Assembly: GCF_000003605.2 (NCBI RefSeq)
Contig: NW_003128530.1
Span: 1-16,152, forward strand
From: Saccoglossus kowalevskii
Taxonomy: Eukaryota; Hemichordata; Enteropneusta; Harrimaniidae
Direction: 5' to 3'
DNA: 16,152 nucleotides
The notes below the pieces were generated by a model. The model saw only the letters and a list, made by a program, of their open reading frames with translations. It searched no databases and was not told the DNA's origin. The position numbers were made by a program, and so were the translations under genes. This document shows positions 10,021-16,152 of the stretch, one piece after another (position 1 is the first letter of the stretch; every line of letters begins with the position of its first letter).

Positions 10021-10233
10021 GGGGTGTGTACAATAACATGTGAACCAGTGTGTCCAGAGCAGACTGGGGTGTATACAATAACAAGTGAACCAGTGTACCC
10101 AGAGCAGACTGGGGTGTATACAATAACAAGTGAACCAGTGTATCCAGAGCAGACTGGGGTGTATACAATAACAAGTGAACCAGTGTATCCAGAGCAGACT
10201 GGGGTGTATACAATAACAAGTGAACCAGTGTAC

Positions 10234-10368
10234 CAAGAGCAGACTGGGGTGTATACAATAACAAGTGAACCAGTGTATCCAGTGCAGACTGGGGTGTATA
10301 CAATAACAAGTGAACCAGTGTAACCAGAGCAGACTGGGGTGTATACAATGACATGTGAACCAGTGTAT
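10234..10368. repeat. TAA-marked module, copy 3
   Basis: TAA at 10321-10323, exactly 900 bp (20 units) after copy 2. The units before it match those before copy 2 with one extra TATCCAGAG/ACTGGGG unit, a single-unit gain inside a copied block. Confidence 0.8.
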
Positions 10369-10675
10369 CCAGAGCAGACTGGGGTGTATACAATAACATG
10401 TGGACCAGTGTATCTAGAGCAGACTGGGATGCATGGAATGACATGTCAACCAGTGTATCCAGAGCAGACTGGGGTGTATACAATGACAAGTGAACCAGTG
10501 TATCCAGAGCAGTCTGGGATGCATGGAATGACATGTCAACCAGTGTATCCAGAGCAGACTTGGATGCATAGAATGACATGTCAACCAGTGTATCCAGTGC
10601 AGACTGGGGTGTATACAATAACAAGTGAACCCAGAGCAGACTGGGGTGTATACAATGACATGTGAGCCAGTGTAT

Positions 10676-10696
10676 CCAGAGCAGACTGGGGAGTAC
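10676..10696. repeat. 21-bp truncated unit (24-bp loss) in the regular body
   Basis: CAGACTGGGGAGTACCCAG joins the middle of one unit to the start of the next with a 24-bp loss. The unit two before it, at 10594-10630, is 37 bp (GTGAACCCAGAG, an 8-bp loss) and shifts the plus frame. Confidence 0.8.
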
Positions 10697-11326
10697 CCAG
10701 AGCAGACTGGGGTGTATACAATAACAAGTGAACCAGTGTATCCAGAGCAGACTGGGGTGTATACAATAACAAGTGAGCCAGTGTATCCAGAGCAGACTGG
10801 GGTGTATACAATAACAAGTGAACCAGTGTACCCAGAGCAGACTGGGGTGCATGGAATGACATGTCAACCAGTGTATCCAGTGCAGACTGGGGTGTATACA
10901 ATAACAAGTGAACCAGTGTACCCAGAGCAGACTGGGGTGTATACGATAACAAGTGAACCAGTGTGTCCAGAGCAGACTGGGGTGTATACAATGACGTGTG
11001 AGCCAGTGTATCCAGAGAAGACTTGGGTGTATACAATGACATGTGAACCAGTGTACCCGGAACAGACTGGGGTGTATACAATAACAAGTGAACCAGTGTG
11101 TCCAGAGCAGACAGGGGTGTGTACAATAACATGTGAACCAGTGTGTCCAGAGCAGACTGGGGTGTATACAATAACAAGTGAACCAGTGTACCCAGAGCAG
11201 ACTGGGGTGTATACAATAACAAGTGAACCAGTGTATCCAGAGCAGACTGGGGTGTATACAATAACAAGTGAACCAGTGTATCCAGAGCAGACAGGGGTGT
11301 ATACAATAACAAGTGAACCAGTGTAC

Positions 11327-11461
11327 CAAGAGCAGACTGGGGTGTATACAATAACAAGTGAACCAGTGTATCCAGTGCAGACTGGGGTGTATACAATAAC
11401 AAGTGAACCAGTGTAACCAGAGCAGACTGGGGTGTATACAATGACATGTGAACCAGTGTAT
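11327..11461. repeat. TAA-marked module, copy 4
   Basis: TAA at 11414-11416. It lies within the 10869-12004 duplicate and is the direct counterpart of copy 1. The distance from copy 3 equals 25 units minus 32 bp, explained by the 8-bp and 24-bp losses at 10594 and 10676. Confidence 0.8.
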
Positions 11462-11689
11462 CCAGAGCAGACTGATGTGTATACAATGACATGTGAACCA
11501 GAGTATCCCAGAGCAGACTGGGGTGCATAGAATGACATGTTCAAGCAGTGTGTCCAGAGCAGACAGGGGTGTGTACAATAACATGTGAACCAGTGTATCC
11601 AGAGCAGACTTTTGGTGTATACAATGACATGTCAACCGCTGTACCCAGAACAGACTTGGGTGTATACGATGACATGTGAGCCAGTGTAT

Positions 11690-12004
11690 CCACAGCAGAC
11701 TGGGGTGCATAGAATGACATTTCAACCAGTGTATCCAGAGCAGACTCGGGTGTATACAATGACATGTGAGCCAGTGTATCCAGAGCAGACTTTGGTGTAT
11801 ACAATGACATGTGAGCCAGTGTATCCACAGCAGACTTGGGTGTATACAATGACATGTGGACCAGTGTATCCAGAGCAGACTCGGGTGTATACAATGACAT
11901 ATGAGCCAGTGTATCCATAGCAGACTTTGGTGTATACAATGACATGTGAGCCAGTGAATCCAGAGCAGGCTTGGGTGCACACTATAACATGTGAACCAGT
12001 GTAC
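11690..12004. repeat. Stop-bearing module, copy 6
   Basis: Complete, with TAG at 11918-11920. Private changes are ATGACATATGAGCC just before the TAG and CCAGTGAATCC at about 11951. The marker unit downstream is CCAAATGCGGGAG, 180 bp after the TAG-unit start instead of 225, so one unit has been lost on the right side. Confidence 0.85.
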
Positions 12005-12420
12005 CCAGAGCAGACTTGGGTGTATACAATAACATGTGAACCAGTGTGTCCAGAGCAGACAGGGGTGTATACAATGACATGTGAGCCAGTGTATCCAGAC
12101 CAAATGCGGGAGTATACAATGACTTGTGAGCCAGTGTATCCAGAGCAGACTTGGGTGAATACAATGTTATGTCAACCAGTGTATCCAGAGCAGACAGGGG
12201 TGTATACAATAACATGTGAACCAGTGTGTCCAGAGCAGACAGGGTTGTGTACAATAACATGTGAACCAGTGTATCCAGAGCAGACTGGGGTGTATACAAT
12301 AACAAGTGAACCAGTGTACCCAGAGCAGACTGGGGTGTATACAATGACATGTGAACCAGTGTATCCAGAGCAGACTGGGGTGTATACAATAACAAGTGAA
12401 CCAGTGTATCCAGAGCAGAC

Positions 12421-12645
12421 TGGGATGCATGGCATGACATGTCAACCAGTGTATCCAGTGCAGACTGGGGTGTATACAATAACAAGTGAACCAGTGTACC
12501 CAGAGCAGACTGGGGTGTATACAATAACAAGTGAACCAGTGTGTCCAGAGCAGACTGGGGTGTATACATAACAAGTGAACCAGTGTATCCAGAGCAGACT
12601 GGGGATGCATGGCATGACATGTCAACCAGTGTATCCAGTGCAGAC
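12421..12645. repeat. Local 180-bp (4-unit) duplication
   Basis: The private variant ATGCATGGCATGAC occurs at 12425 and again at 12605, exactly four units apart, and nowhere else that I see; other copies read ATGCATGGAATGAC. The flanking units also match. A one-base loss (TATACATAAC, about 12568) and a one-base gain (CTGGGGATGCATGG, about 12600) lie at the junction and cancel. Confidence 0.8.
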
Positions 12646-13309
12646 TGGGGTGTATACAATAACAAGTGAACCAGTGTACCCAGAGCAGACTGGGGTGTAT
12701 ACAATAACAAGTGAACCAGTGTGTCCAGAGCAGACTGGGGTGTATACAATGACGTGTGAGCCAGTGTATCCAGAGAAGACTTGGGTGTATACAATGACAT
12801 GTGAACCAGTGTACCCAGAACAGACTGGGGTGTATACAATAACAAGTGAACCAGTGTGTCCAGAGCAGACAGGGGTGTGTACAATAACATGTGAACCAGT
12901 GTGTCCAGAGCAGACTGGGGTGTATACAATAACAAGTGAACCAGTGTACCCAGAGCAGACTGGGGTGTATACAATAACAAGTGAACCAGTGTGTCCAGAG
13001 CAGACAGGGGTGTGTACAATAACATGTGAACCAGTGTGTCCAGAGCAGACTGGGGTGTATACAATAACAAGTGAACCAGTGTATCCAGAGCAGACAGGGG
13101 TGTATACAATAACAAGTGAACCAGTGTACCAAGAGCAGACTGGGGTGTATACAATAACAAGTGAACCAGTGTATCCAGTGCAGACTGGGGTGTATACAAT
13201 GACATGTGAACCAGTGTATCCAGAGCAGACTGATGTGTATACAATGACATGTGAACCAGAGTACCCAGAGCAGACTGGGGTGTATACAATGACATGTGAG
13301 CCAGTGTAT

Positions 13310-13624
13310 CCATAGCAGACTGGGGTGCATAGAATGACATTTCAACCAGTGTATCCAGAGCAGACTCGGGTGTATACAATGACATGTGAGCCAGTGTATC
13401 CAGAGCAGACTTTGGTGTATACAATGACATGTGAGCCAGTGTATTCACAGCAGACTTGGGTGTATACAATGACATGTGGACCAGTGTATCCAGAGCAGAC
13501 TCGGGTGTATACAATGACATGTGAGCCAGTGTATCCATAGCAGACTTTGGTGTATACAATGACATGTGAGCCAGTGTATCCAGAGCAGGCTTGGGTGCAC
13601 ACTATAACATGTGAACCAGTGTAC
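13310..13624. repeat. Stop-bearing module, copy 7 (extra TAG)
   Basis: TAG is at 13538-13540. The first unit begins CCATAGCAG instead of CCACAGCAG, giving a second in-frame TAG at 13313-13315. It could be a join between two modules at the TAG unit or a separate substitution. The rare TATTCACAGCAG is shared with copy 4. Confidence 0.85.
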
Positions 13625-14479
13625 CCAGAGCAGACTTGGGTGTATACAATAACATGTGAACCAGTGTACCCAGAGCAGACTTGGATGTATACAATAACAT
13701 GTGAACCAGTGTGTCCAGAGCAGACAGGGGTGTATACAATGACATGTGACCCAGTGTATCCAGACCAAACACGGGAGTATACGATGACTTGTGAGCCAGT
13801 GTATCCAGAGCAGACTTGGGTGAATACAATGTTATGTCAACCAGTGTATCCAGAGCAGACAGGGGTGTATACAATAACATGTGAACCAGTGTGTCCAGAG
13901 CAGACAGGGGTGTGTACAATAACATGTGAACCAGTGTATCCAGAGCAGACTGATGTGTACACTATAACATGTGAGCCAGTGTATCCAGAGAAGACTGGGA
14001 TGCATGGAATGACATGTCAACCAGTGTATCCAGTGCAGACTGGGGTGTATACAATAACAAGTGAACAAGTGTACCCAGAGCAGACTGGGGTGTATACAAT
14101 AACAAGTGAACCAGTGTGTCCAGAGCAGGCTGGGGTGTATACAATGACGTGTGAGCCAGTGTATCCAGAGAAGACTTGGGTGTATACAATGACATGTGAA
14201 CCAGTGTACCCAGAGGAGACTGGGGTGTATACAATAACAAGTGAACCAGTGTGTCCAGAGCAGACAGGGGTGTGTACAATAACATGTGAACCAGTGTGTC
14301 CAGAGCAGACTGGGGTGTATACAATAACAAGTGAACCAGTGTACCCAGAGCAGACTGGGGTGTATACAATAACAAGTGAACCAATGTATCCAGAGCAGAC
14401 TGGGGTGTATACAATAACAAGTGAACCAGTGTATCCAGAGCAGACTGGGGTGTATACAATAACAAGTGAACCAGTGTAC

Positions 14480-14614
14480 CAAGAGCAGACTGGGGTGTAT
14501 ACAATAACAAGTGAACCAGTGTATCCAGTGCAGACTGGGGTGTATACAATAACAAGTGAACCAGTGTAACCAGAGCAGACTGGGGTGTATACAATGACAT
14601 GTGAACCAGTGTAT
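14480..14614. repeat. TAA-marked module, copy 5
   Basis: TAA at 14567-14569. It is followed by the same TATCTAGAG, GAGCTGACTCGGG and ATGAGATGTGAG variants that follow copy 2. Related CAAG/CCAGTGCAG pairs without the TAA occur at 13130 and 15245, where the TAA unit has been replaced by a GACATGTGAACC unit. Confidence 0.8.
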
Positions 14615-15166
14615 CCAGAGCAGACTGGGGTGTATACAATAACATGTGGACCAGTGTATCTAGAGCAGACTGGGGTGCATAGAATGACATTTCAACCAGT
14701 GTATCCAGAGCTGACTCGGGTGTATACAATGAGATGTGAGCCAGTGTATCCAGAGCAGGCTTGGGTGTATACAATAACAAGTGAACCAGTGTACCCAGAG
14801 CAGACTGGGGTGTATACAATGACATGTGAACCAGTGTATCCAGAGCAGACTGGGGTGTATACAATAACAAGTGAACCAGTGTATCCAGAGCAGACTGGGA
14901 TGCATGGAATGACATGTCAACCAGTGTATCCAGTGCAGACTGGGGTGTATACAATAACAAGTGAACCAGTGTACCCAGAGCAGACTGGGGTGTATACAAT
15001 AACAAGTGAACCAGTGTGTCCAGAGCAGACTGGGGTGTATACAATGACGTGTGAGCCAGTGTATCCAGAGAAGACTTGGGTGTATACAATGACATGTGAA
15101 CCAGTGTACCCAGAACAGACTGGGGTGTATACAATAACAAGTGAACCAGTGTGTCCAGAGCAGACA
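14570..15166. repeat. Second copy of the 9424-10020 block
   Basis: Keeps the rare variants of the left copy. It lacks the private TAG (CCAGAGTAG) at 9475-9477 and the GTGTGCAGAGCAGGCTGG change near 9871, so those two arose in the left copy after duplication or were lost here by exchange. Confidence 0.85.
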
Positions 15167-15424
15167 GGGGTGTGTACAATAACATGTGAACCAGTGTGTC
15201 CAGAGCAGACAGGGGTGTATACAATAACAAGTGAACCAGTGTACCAAGAGCAGACTGGGGTGTATACAATAACAAGTGAACCAGTGTATCCAGTGCAGAC
15301 TGGGGTGTATACAATGACATGTGAACCAGTGTATCCAGAGCAGACTGATGTGTATACAATGACATGTGAACCAGAGTACCCAGAGCAGACTGGGGTGTAT
15401 ACAATGACATGTGAGCCAGTGTAT

Positions 15425-15604
15425 CCATAGCACACTTGGGTGTATACAATGACATGTGGACCAGTGTATCCAGAGCAGATTCGGGTGTATACAATGACAT
15501 GTGAGCCAGTGTATCCATAGCAGACTTTGGTGTATACAATGACATGTGAGCCAGTGTATCCAGAGCAGGCTTGGGTGCACACTATAACATGTGAACCAGT
15601 GTAC
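15425..15604. repeat. Stop-bearing module, copy 8 (4 units, extra TAG)
   Basis: The module starts at its ACTTGGG/TGGACC unit, whose beginning is CCATAGCACACTTGGG (TAG at 15428-15430), and runs through a GATTCGGG unit to TAG at 15518-15520 and the AGGCTTGGG unit. The left part resembles copy 7 with three units deleted between two TAG-type unit starts, a plausible product of unequal exchange. Confidence 0.8.
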
Positions 15605-16152
15605 CCAGAGCAGACTTGGGTGTATACAATAACATGTGAACCAGTGTACCCAGAGCAGACTTGGATGTATACAATAACATGTGAACCAGTGTGTCCAGAG
15701 CAGACAGGGGTGTATACAATGACATGTGACCCAGTGTATCCAGACCAAACGCGGGAGTATACAATGACTTGTGAGCCAGTGTATCCAGAGCAGACTTGGG
15801 TGAATACAATGTTATGTCAACCAGTGTATCCAGAGCAGACAGGGGTGTATACAATAACATGTGAACCAGTGTGTCCAGAGCAGACAGGGGTGTGTACAAT
15901 AACATGTGAACCAGTGTATCCAGAGCAGACTGATGTGTACACTATAACATGTGAGCCAGTGTATCCAGAGAAGACTTGGGTGTATACAATGACATGTGAA
16001 CCAGTTTGTCCAGAGCAGATTTTGGTGTATACAATAACATGTGAACCAGTGTATCCAGAGCAGACTGATGTGTACACTATAACATGTGAGCCAGTGTATT
16101 CAGAGAAGACTTGGGTGTATACAATGACATGTGAACCAGTGTACCCAGAGCA
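15515..16152. repeat. Right-edge block related to 7316-7863, cut by the window end
   Basis: Begins with the TAG unit of module copy 8 and follows the order seen after copy 4, with two extra units. At the end it shares the rare GCAGATTTTGGTG (16020 and 7731) and TATTCAGAGAAG (about 16099 and 7810) with 7620-7860 at a constant offset of 8289 bp. Its first 425 bp also match 13535-13960 at an offset of 1980 bp (44 units). Confidence 0.85.

Larger units (their letters stand above)
10869..12004. repeat. Second copy of the 3535-4667 block, with three 1-bp insertions
   Basis: Retains the rare variants of the left copy but has an extra base in GAGTATCCCAGAG (about 11505), in ATGTTCAAGC (about 11540) and in GACTTTTGG (about 11612). 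It also has substitutions of its own, for example GACATGTCAACCGCTG at about 11625 and TATACGATGAC at about 11662. Confidence 0.9.
272..16152. repeat. Minisatellite array, 45-bp unit, about 350 copies, open at right edge
   Basis: Nearly every unit is 45 bp, seen as unit starts at 292, 337, 382, 427, 472, 517 and so on, and as the line pattern repeating every 180 bp. Taking CCAGAGCAG as unit start, the commonest unit has ACTGGGG at 10-16, the palindrome TGTATACA at 17-24, ATAACAAGT at 25-33 and GAACCAGTGTAT at 34-45. Its plus-frame translation is PEQTGVYTITSEPVY. Composition is about 16 A, 12 G, 8 C and 9 T, with no CpG. Subtypes differ mainly at the base pair after ACT (GG, TG, TT, CG), at ATA/ATG, at AGT/TGT and at TAT/TGT/TAC. 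A distinct subtype has ATGCATAGAATGACATGTCAA in place of the GTATAC core. Plus-frame stops, single-base indels and copied blocks indicate noncoding satellite-type DNA. An exon coding a repetitive Thr/Ser/Pro-rich protein is the main alternative and is disfavoured. Confidence 0.97.
2211..16152. repeat. Homogenised main body of the array (about 310 units)
   Basis: Unit spacing is 45 bp except for about 15 deviations: 36-bp units at 2391, 2652, 5660 and 8441, single-base insertions near 4930, 4951, 11505, 11540 and 11612, a +2 unit at 8792, a 37-bp unit at 10594, a 21-bp unit at 10676, and a -1/+1 pair near 12568 and 12600. The body is a patchwork of multi-unit blocks sharing private variants, so much of its growth came from copying long stretches rather than single units. 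It continues past the right edge. Confidence 0.9.

Noticed and set aside
8951-12103. 1050-codon minus-strand ORF as a real gene
   Set aside because: It changes repeat reading pattern at each plus-strand indel and stays open only because all three minus frames lack stops. A real coding sequence would be tied to one frame.
272-16152. CRISPR array
   Set aside because: Units are contiguous with no unique spacers between identical repeats; variation is by substitution within the unit.
272-16152. G-quadruplex or telomere-like array
   Set aside because: There is only one G-run (GGGG) per 45 bp, so loops are far too long for a standard quadruplex, and the unit does not resemble telomeric repeats.
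272-16152. CENP-B-box-type centromeric satellite
   Set aside because: The consensus has no CpG and no match to the CENP-B box core, and the unit is far shorter than a nucleosome. Centromeric location cannot be excluded but is not supported.
272-16152. TATA-like promoter in every unit (TGTATACA)
   Set aside because: It is an 8-bp palindrome rather than a TATA box with initiator and start-site context, and nothing downstream looks like a transcription unit.

Overview
This window is almost entirely one tandem repeat. About 270 bp of unique, AT-rich sequence at the left edge is followed by an uninterrupted minisatellite with a 45-bp unit, from about position 272 to the right edge at 16152 (roughly 350 units). 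The array is cut by the window end. I see no rRNA, tRNA, CRISPR array, bacterial operon, ribosome-binding site or recognisable conserved enzyme. A 16-kb array with irregular higher-order organisation points to a eukaryotic genome, probably an animal; this is inference, and I cannot name the species.

Layout. (1) 3-221, plus strand: an open frame running in from the left edge, with an N-glycosylation sequon, one strongly hydrophobic segment and a short tail. It looks like the C-terminal end of a single-pass membrane protein, possibly an element-derived envelope-like protein, but the family is not recognised. (2) 222-271: a short spacer with a pyrimidine tract. (3) 292-921: strictly regular 45-bp units. 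(4) 922-2210: a disordered stretch in which nearly half the units have insertions or deletions. (5) 2211-16152: a much more regular stretch with only about 15 indels, built from repeatedly copied multi-unit blocks.

The unit. The commonest version translates on the plus strand as PEQTGVYTITSEPVY. It is about 62% purine on that strand, about 44% GC, and has no CpG. It carries an 8-bp palindrome (TGTATACA), an internal GTGTAT direct repeat 24 bp apart, a CCAG direct repeat 9 bp apart across the unit boundary, and a CCAGT/ACTGG inverted repeat. Because 45 is divisible by 3 and the unit lacks TCA, CTA and TTA, the consensus is open in one plus frame and in all three minus frames. The long ORFs (642 aa on plus, 1050 aa on minus) follow from this and are weak evidence of protein coding. 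Plus-frame stops (TAG, TAA) recur inside copied blocks, so they have been spread by the array's own amplification, which argues against a continuous protein.

History readable in the array. Private variants tie distant segments together: 3535-4667 with 10869-12004, 2821-3405 with 7764-8348, 9424-10020 with 14570-15166, and 7620-7860 with the right end of the window. A stop-bearing module is present in eight full or partial copies at irregular spacing. This fits repeated unequal exchange or block duplication rather than a fixed higher-order repeat. The most useful leads are the disordered island at 922-2210, the two slippage classes (loss of 9 bp and of 24 bp) predicted by the unit's own direct repeats, the four-frame openness, and clusters of single-base indels that may be assembly errors.
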